Source: Ramlibacter algicola
GTDB lineage: Bacteria; Pseudomonadota; Gammaproteobacteria; Burkholderiales; Burkholderiaceae_C
Direction of reading: 5' to 3'
NCBI RefSeq assembly: GCF_016641735.1
Contig: NZ_JAEDAO010000001.1
Coordinates: 1,488,001 to 1,552,000 of the forward strand
DNA length: 64,000 nucleotides
Within the stretch, counting starts at the first letter, position 1. Every line of letters begins with the position of its first letter. A program made the translations under genes and the position numbers. Below the pieces are notes generated by a model, which saw only the letters and a list, made by a program, of their open reading frames with translations, did not search any database and was not told the DNA's origin. Of the stretch, positions 24,844-35,012 are shown piece by piece.

Positions 24844-26760
24844 ATGTCCCCCGATTCCGCCCACGGCACCCCGGCCGTGCAGCAGCCGCCCGTGCGCAGC
24901 ACCCTCGCGTGGGTCCGGCATGCGAGCCAGTGGCTCCAAGGCTTCGGCCGCCCGATCGGCAAGGTGCTGGCGCTGGCGCTGGTCCTGGCGACCGTGTCGG
25001 CCGCGGCACCGCTGGCCGTGATGCGGCTGGTCGATGCGCTCGGCCAGTTCGCGGCGCAGCGGCTCGCCGGTCCCGGCTCCATGCCCGCCAGCGCACTGCT
25101 TTCGATCGGCGTCGCCCTGCTGCTGGTCGCGGGCGCCGAGCTGGGCCAGGTGTGGCTCTCCAAGCTGCTGGAAACGCGCAGCTGGCGGGTGCGCCTGGCG
25201 CTCGACTTCTCGCTGCGCCAGCGGGTCACCGAGCGCCTGCACCAGTTGCCGCTGTCGTGGCACCAGCAACACACGGTCGGCGGCACGGTCAACAAGGTCA
25301 ACACCTCGATCCACGGCTTCGTCAGTGCGGTCGGCGAGATCGGCTTCAAGGTGCTGCCCGCGATCGCGTACCTGGTGCTGGCACTGGCCGCGCTGGTGCA
25401 ACTGGATTGGCGCCTGGCCATCGCCGTGTGCGTGTTCGCGCCGCTGCCGGCCCTGATCGGCATGGGCGCCGCCAGCGAGCAGACGCGTCGCGACCGCGAC
25501 CTGCTCAAGCACTGGACCGCCACGTTCGGCCGCTGGACCGAGGTGCTGGGCGGCATCCGCACCGTCAAGGGCTTCGCGATGGAGCGCGAGGAGGAACGCC
25601 GCTTCCTCTCCGCCGTCGCCGCCGGCAATGCGCGCCAGACCGAAGGTGCGCGGCGCGATGCGCGCACGGCCGCATGGCAGGGGCTGTCGGCCGCCGCTGC
25701 GCGCGTGTCGGTGGCCGCACTCGGTGCGTGGCTCGTGCTGCAAGGCGAGGGCACCGTCGGCACATTGGTCGCGGCGCTGCAATACGTCGGTGGCCTGTTC
25801 GGCCCGATCCAGGGGCTCACCAGCGTGTACGCCACGGTGCGCCGCGCGCGTGTGTCTTTGGAGACCGTGTCGTCCATCCTCGACGCGCCCGATCCGCTTG
25901 CGGACGCACCCGATGCACCAGATCTCGTGGTCACACAGGGCGAGGTGACGTTCGAGGGCGTGTCGTTCGCGTACGCCGACGACCGTCCGGTGCTGCAGGA
26001 CGTCTCGCTGCGCGTAGCGCCGGGTGAGACCGTGGCGCTGGTCGGCCCCAGCGGCAGCGGCAAGACGACGCTGCTGGCGCTGCTCGAGCGCCTGCATGCG
26101 CCGACCGCCGGCCGCATCCTGGTCGACGGCGTCGACGTGCGCGGCTGCACGGCGACATCACTGCGGCGCCAGGTGGGCACCGTGATGCAGGACGTGCACC
26201 TGTTCCACGACACCATCCTGGCGAACATCACCTACGGCACGCCCGGCGCGACGCGCCAGCAGGCCGAGGACGCCGCGCGCGCGGCGCATGCGCACGAGTT
26301 CATCGAGAAGCTGCCGCAGGGCTATGACACGGTGCTGGGCGAGCGCGGCGCGGGGCTGTCCGGCGGGCAGAAGCAGCGCCTGGCGATTGCGCGTGCGCTG
26401 CTCAAGGACCCGCCCGTGCTGGTGCTGGATGAAGCGACCAGCGCCCTGGACAACGAGAGCGAGGCCCTCGTGCAGGACGCGCTGCAGCGCCTGACGCGCG
26501 GGCGCACGACGCTCGTCGTCGCGCATCGGCTGTCGACCATCGTCGATGCCGATCGCATCGTGGTGCTGCGCGCCGGCCGCATCGACGCCATCGGCACGCA
26601 CGCCCAACTGCTCGCGCAGGGCGGCTACTACGCGAAGCTGTTCGCGCGGCATGCTCGCGAGCAGCGCCCCGTGGCCGGCGGCCTCGAGGCAGTGCTCGAC
26701 CAGCCCTTGCAGCGCCCGCAAGGGCATCGGCCGGCGGAGCCGAGCGCCGCGCAGGCGTGA
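24844..26760 (+). CDS. ABC exporter half-transporter (MsbA-like)
   Basis: A 638-residue fusion of a six-helix membrane domain (about 35-330) and an ATPase domain (about 350-600). Motifs: Walker A GPSGSGKTT, signature LSGGQKQR, Walker B VLVLDEATSALD and switch His in VAHRLST. It works as a homodimer exporting lipid, peptide or drug; the substrate is unknown. The C-terminal 30 residues are a Pro/Ala-rich tail. No ribosome binding site is apparent before the ATG, so an alternative start is possible. It is not in an operon with neighbours; a possible terminator hairpin for the kinase lies at 24693-24716. Confidence 0.88.
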   Translation: MSPDSAHGTPAVQQPPVRSTLAWVRHASQWLQGFGRPIGKVLALALVLATVSAAAPLAVMRLVDALGQFAAQRLAGPGSMPASALLSIGVALLLVAGAELGQVWLSKLLETRSWRVRLALDFSLRQRVTERLHQLPLSWHQQHTVGGTVNKVNTSIHGFVSAVGEIGFKVLPAIAYLVLALAALVQLDWRLAIAVCVFAPLPALIGMGAASEQTRRDRDLLKHWTATFGRWTEVLGGIRTVKGFAMEREEERRFLSAVAAGNARQTEGARRDARTAAWQGLSAAAARVSVAALGAWLVLQGEGTVGTLVAALQYVGGLFGPIQGLTSVYATVRRARVSLETVSSILDAPDPLADAPDAPDLVVTQGEVTFEGVSFAYADDRPVLQDVSLRVAPGETVALVGPSGSGKTTLLALLERLHAPTAGRILVDGVDVRGCTATSLRRQVGTVMQDVHLFHDTILANITYGTPGATRQQAEDAARAAHAHEFIEKLPQGYDTVLGERGAGLSGGQKQRLAIARALLKDPPVLVLDEATSALDNESEALVQDALQRLTRGRTTLVVAHRLSTIVDADRIVVLRAGRIDAIGTHAQLLAQGGYYAKLFARHAREQRPVAGGLEAVLDQPLQRPQGHRPAEPSAAQA

Positions 26761-26822
26761 ATCTCGCTGCGGCGCGGCATGCGCGGCGGTGGACAACCCT
26801 GTGGGCAAGCGGTTCATTGCTT

Positions 26823-26850
26823 GTGCACCGGCGGTGCACGAGCGGTGCAC
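26823..26850. promoter_or_regulatory. three GTGCAC sites at 11-bp spacing
   Basis: The palindrome GTGCAC occurs at 26823-26828, 26834-26839 and 26845-26850, each 11 bp from the next, i.e. about one helical turn apart. The first two also form a 7-3-7 inverted repeat (GTGCACC-GGC-GGTGCAC). This looks like a cooperative binding site for an unknown regulator, upstream of the possible small RNA and arsC. Confidence 0.4.
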
Positions 26851-26926
26851 GACGCCCGATCAGTTCGTGCGTGCTGCGCGCAGGACGCCGCCGACACACA
26901 CGGCGCGCCGCAAGCGCTATGCTGGC

Positions 26927-27001
26927 ATCGCACCCAGGGGTCGTTGGGTGCCAGTTTCTTCATGAATCCACTTGGGCCCGCGCAAGCGGGCCCTCTTTTT
27001 T
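26927..27001 (+). ncRNA. candidate small RNA ending in an intrinsic terminator
   Basis: Between the ABC exporter and arsC, a TATGCT -10-like box (26918-26923) precedes a hairpin (GCACCC...GGGTGC, 26929-26947), a single-stranded stretch of about 25 bases and the terminator at 26974-27001. The terminator lies 214 bp after the exporter gene and only 18 bp before arsC, so a short independent transcript is a better fit than exporter read-through. No good -35 box is visible and no open frame is present. Confidence 0.35.
26974..27001 (+). terminator. rho-independent terminator
   Basis: Perfect 8-bp stem GGGCCCGC/GCGGGCCC with a GCAA tetraloop followed by TCTTTTTT. It ends 18 bp before the arsC start codon, so arsC must have its promoter very close to or within this element, or be expressed by partial read-through. 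Confidence 0.92.
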
Positions 27002-27019
27002 GCCCGCCACAATCACGGC

Positions 27020-27439
27020 ATGAGCGACGCCACGATCTTCCACAACCCCTCGTGCGGCACCAGCCGCAACACGCTGGCCCTGCTGCGCCATGCGGGCCTC
27101 GAGCCGACGGTGGTCGAGTACCTGAAGACGCCGCCGACGAAGGAGCAGTTGCGCCAGCTGCTCGCGGACATGAAGGTCGGCGTGCGCGACGTGCTGCGTT
27201 CCAAGGAGCCGACGTACCAGCAGCTCGGGCTGGGTGACGCGAAGTGGACCGACGAGCAATTGCTGGAGTTCATCGGCCAGCATCCGGTCCTGCTGCAGCG
27301 GCCGATCGTGCGGACGGCGCGCGGCACCGCGATGTGCCGTCCTTCGGAGCGCGTGCTGCGCCTGCTGCCGGTCGATCGCGTGCCGCCGTTCACCAAGGAA
27401 GACGGCGACGTCGTGGTCGACGACGGCGTGCGGGCCTAG
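27020..27439 (+). CDS. arsC: arsenate reductase, glutaredoxin-dependent type
   Basis: A 139-residue ArsC/YfgD-family protein. Catalytic Cys12 lies in HNPSCGTSRNT, as in E. coli ArsC, and the RPIVRTARGTAMCRPSERVL segment carries the conserved arginines. The enzyme reduces arsenate to arsenite with glutathione and glutaredoxin. No arsR, arsB or acr3 gene is adjacent, so this is a solitary copy whose true substrate may differ. An ATG at 26972 would run through the terminator and is rejected. Confidence 0.88.
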   Translation: MSDATIFHNPSCGTSRNTLALLRHAGLEPTVVEYLKTPPTKEQLRQLLADMKVGVRDVLRSKEPTYQQLGLGDAKWTDEQLLEFIGQHPVLLQRPIVRTARGTAMCRPSERVLRLLPVDRVPPFTKEDGDVVVDDGVRA

Positions 27440-27442
27440 GCG

Positions 27443-28774
27443 CTAGAGCCGGTCCAGCATTTCCTTCGTCACGAGCACGATGCCGCCGGGGGACCGGTGG
27501 AAGCGCTCGGCGTCCGCTTCCGGGTCTTCGCCGATGACGGTTCCCGGTGGCAGTTCGCAGCCGCGGTCGATCACCACGCGCGAGAGCCGGCTGCCGCGCC
27601 CGATGACGCAGCCAGGCAGGATCACCGTCTCGCTGATCTTGCAGCACGAGTGCACGCGCACGCTGGAGAACAGCACGGACATGGTGAGGTCCGAGCCTTC
27701 GATGATGCAGCCGCCCGACGCGATGACGTTGGCGATCTCGCCATGCCGGCCGCCCTCGTCCGGCGTGAACTTGGCTGGCGGCAGCTGCTCCTGGTAGGTC
27801 CAGATCGGCCAGTCGCGGTCGTAGATGTTCAGCTCGGGCAGGTTGGACGCGAGGTCCAGGTTCGCGGCCCAGAACGCATCGACGGTGCCGACGTCGCGCC
27901 AGTACGGATTGTCGCGCGACGCCGCCGGCACGCTCGACAGGTTCAGCGGATGCGCGAAGGCCTGTCCCGCACGCACCAGGCGCGGGATCACGTCCTTGCC
28001 GAAGTCGCGCTGCGAAGCGGCGTCCTTGAAATCCTCGTCGAGCAGCGAGTACAGGAACTCGGCGTCGAAGACGTAGATGCCCATGCTGCCCAGCGCGCGG
28101 TCCGGCTTGCCGGGCATGCCGGGCGGGTCGGCGGGCTTCTCGAGGAAGTTGGTGATGCGGCGCTTCTCGTCGATGGCCATCACCCCGAGCGCGGTGGCTT
28201 CCATGCGCGGCACCTCGATGCAGCCGACCGTGCACTTGGCGCCGTTCTCGACGTGGTCGAGCAGCATCAGCGAGTAGTCCTGCTTGTAGATGTGGTCGCC
28301 CGCCAGCACCAGGATGTACTTGGGGTCGTAGCTGCGCAGGATGTCGATGTTCTGGTAGATCGCGTCGGCCGTGCCGCGGTACCAGTCGGCTTCGTTCACG
28401 CGCTGCTGCGCCGGCAGCAGGTCGATGAACTCGTTGGCTTCGCCGCGCAGGAAGTTCCAGCCGCGCTGCAGGTGGCGCAGCAGGGAGTGCGACTTGTACT
28501 GGGTCAGCACGCCGATGCGCCGGATGCCCGAGTTCAGGCAGTTCGACAGCGCGAAGTCGACGATGCGGAACTTGCCGCCGAAGTACACCGCCGGTTTGGC
28601 CCGGCGGTCGGTCAGCTCCTGCAGGCGGGACCCACGCCCGCCGGCGAGCACCAGTGCCACGGTCTGCCGCGGCAGTTGCCGCGCCAGGCTCAGGCGCTCG
28701 GCCGTGTCCGGCTGCTGCCTCGAGCGCAGCGCATCGTTGAGTTGGTCGTTGAATGCGACGTCTTCCTTGGCCAT
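27443..28774 (-). CDS. glgC: glucose-1-phosphate adenylyltransferase
   Basis: A 443-residue ADP-glucose pyrophosphorylase. The nucleotidyltransferase domain opens with [21 protein letters not shown] and contains the conserved [20 protein letters not shown] and [12 protein letters not shown] motifs; a C-terminal left-handed beta-helix follows from about residue 310. It makes ADP-glucose from ATP and glucose-1-phosphate, the committed step of glycogen synthesis. No glgA, glgB or glgP gene is in the window. It ends 3 bp from the convergent arsC stop and shares a 105-bp divergent region with slyD. Confidence 0.95.
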   Translation of the reverse strand: MAKEDVAFNDQLNDALRSRQQPDTAERLSLARQLPRQTVALVLAGGRGSRLQELTDRRAKPAVYFGGKFRIVDFALSNCLNSGIRRIGVLTQYKSHSLLRHLQRGWNFLRGEANEFIDLLPAQQRVNEADWYRGTADAIYQNIDILRSYDPKYILVLAGDHIYKQDYSLMLLDHVENGAKCTVGCIEVPRMEATALGVMAIDEKRRITNFLEKPADPPGMPGKPDRALGSMGIYVFDAEFLYSLLDEDFKDAASQRDFGKDVIPRLVRAGQAFAHPLNLSSVPAASRDNPYWRDVGTVDAFWAANLDLASNLPELNIYDRDWPIWTYQEQLPPAKFTPDEGGRHGEIANVIASGGCIIEGSDLTMSVLFSSVRVHSCCKISETVILPGCVIGRGSRLSRVVIDRGCELPPGTVIGEDPEADAERFHRSPGGIVLVTKEMLDRL

Positions 28775-28879
28775 GCGCGGACTCTCCCGCACGGCCGGGA
28801 TGCGGTGTGTAGGACGTTCGCCAGAGGCAGTTGCGCCGCCCCGGCGTGGCCCCTGCGCCGCGTGAACGACAATGCCGGG

Positions 28880-29356
28880 ATGCAGATCGCCAAGGACACC
28901 GTCGTCACCATCTCCTACCGCATTGCCGACGCGCTCGGCCGCCTGCTCGAAGGCGGCAAGGAGCCGGCGGCCTACCTGCACGGGGGCTACGACAACACCT
29001 TCCCAAAGCTGGAAGCCGCGCTGGAGGGCAAGCAGCCCGGCGACCAGGTGTCGCTGCAGCTCGAGCCCGCCGATGCATTCGGCGAACGCGACGAGGCGCT
29101 GGTACGCACGATCCCCAAGAGCGAGTTCCCGCCCGGCGTGAAGGTGGGCGGCCAGCTCGAGGGCACCAGCGACAGCGGCCAGCCCGTGCTCTTCAACGTC
29201 ATGAAGATCAAGGGCGACACCGTCCACCTCGACGGCAACCACCCGCTCGCCGGCAAGGCCGTGAAGATCAGCGTGAAGGTGGTGTCGGTACGAGCCGCCA
29301 CGCAGGACGAGATCCAGCATCGGCATGCGCACGGCTCCGGTGGGCATCACCACTAG
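28880..29356 (+). CDS. slyD: FKBP-type peptidyl-prolyl isomerase SlyD
   Basis: A 158-residue SlyD-type prolyl isomerase and chaperone. The FKBP domain with its insert-in-flap domain spans about residues 1-145 ([45 protein letters not shown]). The C-terminus ends in a short His-rich metal-binding tail ([12 protein letters not shown]) without the cysteines found in E. coli SlyD. It folds proline-limited proteins in the cytoplasm and may handle nickel. It is followed directly by REP-like repeats, which probably mark the end of the transcript. Confidence 0.93.
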   Translation: MQIAKDTVVTISYRIADALGRLLEGGKEPAAYLHGGYDNTFPKLEAALEGKQPGDQVSLQLEPADAFGERDEALVRTIPKSEFPPGVKVGGQLEGTSDSGQPVLFNVMKIKGDTVHLDGNHPLAGKAVKISVKVVSVRAATQDEIQHRHAHGSGGHHH

Positions 29357-31056
<1,700 letters not shown>

Positions 31057-31058
31057 CG

Positions 31059-32120
31059 ATGCTGACCAAGACCAAGGACGCCCAAGTGGAAAGCAGCGCC
31101 GGCGCGACCAGGCCGATGACGATGATCCAGGCCCTGCGCTCGGCCATGGACGTGATGATGGACCGCGACGACAACGTCGTCGTGTTCGGGCAGGACGTGG
31201 GCTATTTCGGCGGCGTGTTCCGCGTCACCGAAGGGCTGCAGGCCAAGTACGGCAAGAGCCGCTGCTTCGACGCACCGATCAGCGAAGGCGGCATCGTCGG
31301 CGTCGCGGTGGGCATGGCGGCTTACGGCCTCAAGCCGGTCGCCGAGATCCAGTTCGCCGACTACTTCTACCCGGCCAGCGACCAGATCGTGTCCGAGGCC
31401 GCGCGCCTGCGGTACCGCAGCGCCGGCGACTTCACCTGCCCGATGGTGATCCGCATGCCCTGCGGCGGCGGCATCTACGGCGGCCAGACGCACAGCCAGT
31501 CGCCCGAGGCGCTGTTCACGCACGTGTGCGGCATCCGCACCGTGATGCCCAGCAACCCGTACGACGCCAAGGGCCTGCTGATCTCCGCGATCGAGTGCAA
31601 CGACCCGGTGATCTTCCTGGAGCCCAAGCGCCTCTACAACGGCCCCTTCGACGGCCACCACGACCGCCCGGTGGTGCCGTGGTCCAAGCACGAGAAGGGC
31701 AACGTGCCCGAGGGCTACTACCGCGTGCCGCTCGACTCGGCCAACGTGGCCCGCGCCGGCTCGCAGGTCACCGTGATCACCTACGGCACGATGACGTGGG
31801 TGGCCGAGTGCGCGGCGCAGGAGACCGGCATCGACGCCGAGATCATCGACCTGCGCTCGATCTGGCCGATGGACCTGGACACGGTGATCAACTCGGTCAA
31901 GAAGACCGGCCGCTGCGTCATCGTGCATGAAGCGACCAAGACCAGCGGCTTCGGCGCCGAGCTGTCGGCGCTGGTGCAGGAGCACTGCTTCTACCACCTG
32001 GAAGCGCCGATCGAGCGCGTCGCCGGCTGGGACACGCCGTACCCGCACGCCCAGGAGTGGGCGTACTTCCCGGGCCCCGATCGCGTCGGCGCGGCCCTCA
32101 AGCGCGTGATGGAGGGCTGA
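31059..32120 (+). CDS. bkdA2: branched-chain 2-oxo acid dehydrogenase E1 beta subunit
   Basis: A 353-residue E1 beta subunit, partner of BkdA1 in an alpha2-beta2 tetramer. The transketolase pyrimidine-binding region (VVVFGQDVGYFGGVFRVTEGL...APISEGGIVGVAVGMAAYGL) and the C-terminal domain (IIDLRSIWPMDLDTV...HEATKTSGFGAEL) are complete. The extra 20 residues at the N-terminus (MLTKTKDAQVESSAG) are unusual; a Met at residue 20 (MTMIQALRSAM) is an alternative start. The E2 gene begins 4 bp after its stop. Confidence 0.94.
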   Translation: MLTKTKDAQVESSAGATRPMTMIQALRSAMDVMMDRDDNVVVFGQDVGYFGGVFRVTEGLQAKYGKSRCFDAPISEGGIVGVAVGMAAYGLKPVAEIQFADYFYPASDQIVSEAARLRYRSAGDFTCPMVIRMPCGGGIYGGQTHSQSPEALFTHVCGIRTVMPSNPYDAKGLLISAIECNDPVIFLEPKRLYNGPFDGHHDRPVVPWSKHEKGNVPEGYYRVPLDSANVARAGSQVTVITYGTMTWVAECAAQETGIDAEIIDLRSIWPMDLDTVINSVKKTGRCVIVHEATKTSGFGAELSALVQEHCFYHLEAPIERVAGWDTPYPHAQEWAYFPGPDRVGAALKRVMEG

Positions 32121-32124
32121 AGCC

Positions 32125-33450
32125 ATGGGGATCTATGCAATCAAGATGCCCGACATCGGCGAAGGCATCGCGGAAGTCGAACTCGTCGAGTGGCGCGTGA
32201 AGCCCGGCGATGAGGTCAAGGAAGACCAGGTCGTCGCCGACGTGATGACCGACAAGGCGACGGTGGAGATCCCGTCGCCGGTCGCGGGCAAGGTGATGGA
32301 GCTGGGGGGCCAGCCCGGCCAGCTGATGGCCGTCGGGTCGGAACTCATTCGCCTGGAAGTGGCGGGCGAGGGGAACGTGAAGGCGGGGGCCGCGAAGCCG
32401 GCGAAGGCTGCCGTTGCTTCGACCTTGTCGCCGGACCAGAAGGACGACATCACCGTCGAGAACAAGTCGGTGGAACCAGCGCGCCCGGCCAGCCACCCTC
32501 ACCCCAACCCTCTCCCGCCAGCGGGAGAGGGAGCGAAACCGCCGGCGGTCACGCCTGCGCCGCGCCGCGCGCCCGGCGACAAACCGATCGCCTCGCCCGC
32601 CGTGCGCCGCCGCGCGTGGGAGCTGGGCATCGAGTTGCAGTACGTGCACGGCAGCGGCCCCGCGGGCCGCATCGAGCACGGCGACCTGGAGGTCTACCTG
32701 GCCTCGCGCGGCCAGCCGCAGCAGGCGACGCCCGCGCGCATGCGCCAGAAGGACGGCGAGGAGCAGCTGCCGATGATCGGGCTGCGCCGCAAGATCGCGC
32801 AGAAGATGCAGGAGGCCAAGCGCCGCATCCCGCACTTCAGCTACGTCGAGGAAGTCGACGTCACCGAACTCGAAGCGCTGCGCGCCAAGCTCAATGCGAA
32901 GTTCGGCGCCAGTCGCGGCAAGCTGACGGTGCTGCCCTTCATCGCGCGCGCCGTGGTGCTCGCGCTGGAGGACTTCCCGCAGATGAACGCGCGCTTCGAC
33001 GACGACGCCGGCGTGGTCACGCGCTACCAGCCCGTGCACCTCGGCATCGCGACGCAGACCGACTCGGGCCTGATGGTCCCGGTGCTGCGGCATGCCGAAG
33101 CGATGGACCCGTGGACGTTCGCGAAGGAACTCACGCGCGTCGCGGAAGCTGCCCGCTCCGGCAAGGCTTCGCGCGACGAGCTGCAGGGCTCGACGATCAC
33201 GATCAGCAGCCTCGGCCCGCTGGGCGGCATCGTCACGACGCCGGTGATCAACCATCCCGAGGTCGCCATCATCGGCGTCAACCGGATCGTCGAACGCCCG
33301 GTGTTCCAGGGCGACGCGGTGGTCAAGCGCGCGCTGATGAACCTGTCCTCGTCGTTCGACCACCGCGTGGTCGACGGCATGGACGCGGCGCAGTTCATCC
33401 AGACCGTCCGGGCGCTCCTCGAGACGCCCGCGATGCTGTTCGTGGAGTGA
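32125..33450 (+). CDS. bkdB: branched-chain 2-oxo acid dehydrogenase E2 (dihydrolipoyl acyltransferase)
   Basis: A 441-residue E2 core protein. One lipoyl domain (about 2-78, lipoylated Lys44 in [12 protein letters not shown]), a linker, the E1/E3-binding domain (about 150-190, [28 protein letters not shown]), and the acyltransferase domain (about 215-441) with catalytic [12 protein letters not shown]. The linker at residues about 124-138 ([13 protein letters not shown]) is not ordinary linker: it is the translation of a palindromic DNA repeat found elsewhere in the window. A flexible linker is a tolerant place for such an insertion. E3 follows after 7 bp. Confidence 0.95.
   Translation: MGIYAIKMPDIGEGIAEVELVEWRVKPGDEVKEDQVVADVMTDKATVEIPSPVAGKVMELGGQPGQLMAVGSELIRLEVAGEGNVKAGAAKPAKAAVASTLSPDQKDDITVENKSVEPARPASHPHPNPLPPAGEGAKPPAVTPAPRRAPGDKPIASPAVRRRAWELGIELQYVHGSGPAGRIEHGDLEVYLASRGQPQQATPARMRQKDGEEQLPMIGLRRKIAQKMQEAKRRIPHFSYVEEVDVTELEALRAKLNAKFGASRGKLTVLPFIARAVVLALEDFPQMNARFDDDAGVVTRYQPVHLGIATQTDSGLMVPVLRHAEAMDPWTFAKELTRVAEAARSGKASRDELQGSTITISSLGPLGGIVTTPVINHPEVAIIGVNRIVERPVFQGDAVVKRALMNLSSSFDHRVVDGMDAAQFIQTVRALLETPAMLFVE
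32496..32534. repeat. GGGAGAGGG-type palindrome inside bkdB
   Basis: CCCTCACCCCAACCCTCTCC leads into a perfect 11-bp stem (CCCTCTCCCGC at 32508-32518, complement at 32521-32531) with a 2-base loop. The element is read in frame as [13 protein letters not shown] within the E2 linker. Relatives lie at 58847-58880 (in paaB, reverse orientation) and 62426-62460 (in the TetR gene). Confidence 0.85.
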
Positions 33451-33457
33451 TCGCCGG

Positions 33458-34855
33458 ATGCAAGTGAAGCAAACGACGCTGCTGGTCATCGGCGGCGGTC
33501 CCGGCGGCTACGTGGCCGCCATCCGTGCCGGCCAACTGGGCGTGCCGACGATGCTGGTCGAAGGTGACAAGCTGGGCGGCACCTGCCTCAACATCGGCTG
33601 CATCCCGTCCAAGGCCCTGATCCACCTCGCCGACGAGTTCGCGCAAGCTTGCCGCTTCACCGGCGACAACCCGCTGGGCATCCGCGTGCAGGAGCCGGCG
33701 CTGGACCTGGTGAAGGCGCAGAAGTGGAAGGACGGGGTGGTGGGCAAGCTCACCGGCGGCGTCGGTGCGCTGCTGCGCAAGAACGGCGTGCAGGTGGTGC
33801 AGGGCTGGGCCACCGTGCTCGACGGCAAGACCGTCGAAGTCAAGACGAAGGAAGGCGAGCCGTTGCGCATCCAGTGCGAGCACCTGCTGCTGGCCACCGG
33901 CTCGGTGCCGGTGAACCTGCCGCACCTGCCGGCCGGCGGCAACGTGGTGACGTCGACCGAAGCGCTGGCGCTGACGCAGAAGCCCAGGCACCTGGTGGTG
34001 GTCGGCGCCGGCTACATCGGCCTGGAACTGGGCATCGCCTGGCGCAAGATGGGCGTGGACGTCGCCGTCGTCGAGGCGGCGGCCACCGTGCTGCCCACGT
34101 ACGACGAGGAGCTCACGAAGCCCGTCCTCGCGTCGCTGCGCAAGCTGGGCATCACGCTGCACCTGAACACGACGGCCGAAGGGCTGACCGAGAGGGGCGA
34201 CGGCCTGCGCGCGCGCAGCAGCAACGCCGACGAATTCGTGCTGCCCGCCGACAAGGTGCTGGTGGCCGTCGGCCGCAAGCCTCGCACCGAGGGCTTCGGC
34301 CTGGAGTCGCTGCAGCTGGACATGGCCGGCCGCGCCGTGAAGATCGACGAGCAGTGCCGCACCTCGATGCGCAACGTGTGGGCCATCGGCGACCTGGCCG
34401 GCGAGCCGATGCTGGCGCACCGCGCGATGGCGCAGGGCGAGATGGTCGCGGAGATCGTGGCCGGCAAGAAGCGCCGCTTCGCGCCGATGGCGATTCCGGC
34501 CGTGTGCTTCACCGACCCCGAGCTGGTGGTGGCCGGCATGACGCCTTCGGAAGCGCAAGCCAAGGGCCTCGACGTGCTCGTGTCGCAGTTCCCGTTCGCC
34601 GCCAACGGCCGTGCGCTCAGCATGGAAGGCGCCGAGGGCTTCGTGCGCGTGGTGGCCCGCAAGGACACCCACCAGGTCGTGGGCTGGCAGGCCGTGGGGC
34701 AGGGCGTGTCGGAGCTCAGCGCCGCGTTCACCTATGCCATCGAGATGGGCGCGCGGCTGGAAGACGTCGGCGGCATCATCCACGCGCACCCGACGCTGGG
34801 CGAGGCGGTGCAGGAATCGGCGCTGCGGGCGCTGGGACACGCGCTGCATATCTGA
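33458..34855 (+). CDS. lpdA: dihydrolipoyl dehydrogenase (E3 of the branched-chain complex)
   Basis: A 465-residue flavoprotein disulfide reductase. FAD motif [17 protein letters not shown] at the N-terminus, redox disulfide Cys43-Cys48 in [16 protein letters not shown] motif [12 protein letters not shown] (about 180), second FAD motif [17 protein letters not shown] and the C-terminal catalytic His in [10 protein letters not shown]. It reoxidises dihydrolipoamide of E2 and makes NADH. As the last gene of the bkd operon it is likely dedicated to that complex (LpdV-type). A hairpin GGGACA-TT-TGTCCC at about 34897 may mark the operon end. Confidence 0.95.
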   Translation: MQVKQTTLLVIGGGPGGYVAAIRAGQLGVPTMLVEGDKLGGTCLNIGCIPSKALIHLADEFAQACRFTGDNPLGIRVQEPALDLVKAQKWKDGVVGKLTGGVGALLRKNGVQVVQGWATVLDGKTVEVKTKEGEPLRIQCEHLLLATGSVPVNLPHLPAGGNVVTSTEALALTQKPRHLVVVGAGYIGLELGIAWRKMGVDVAVVEAAATVLPTYDEELTKPVLASLRKLGITLHLNTTAEGLTERGDGLRARSSNADEFVLPADKVLVAVGRKPRTEGFGLESLQLDMAGRAVKIDEQCRTSMRNVWAIGDLAGEPMLAHRAMAQGEMVAEIVAGKKRRFAPMAIPAVCFTDPELVVAGMTPSEAQAKGLDVLVSQFPFAANGRALSMEGAEGFVRVVARKDTHQVVGWQAVGQGVSELSAAFTYAIEMGARLEDVGGIIHAHPTLGEAVQESALRALGHALHI

Positions 34856-35012
34856 GGGCCGGTCCGCCGGGCCGGCGGGCCGCTCCCAACTGATCGGGAC
34901 ATTTGTCCCGCCCGGCCCCGGACAAGGGCAGCATGCGGTTCGGTAGCTTCGTGGAATGCGAAGCCGGCGGATCGCCGCCACCCTGCGGTCACCTTCATCC
35001 CAGGTGGCCGCC

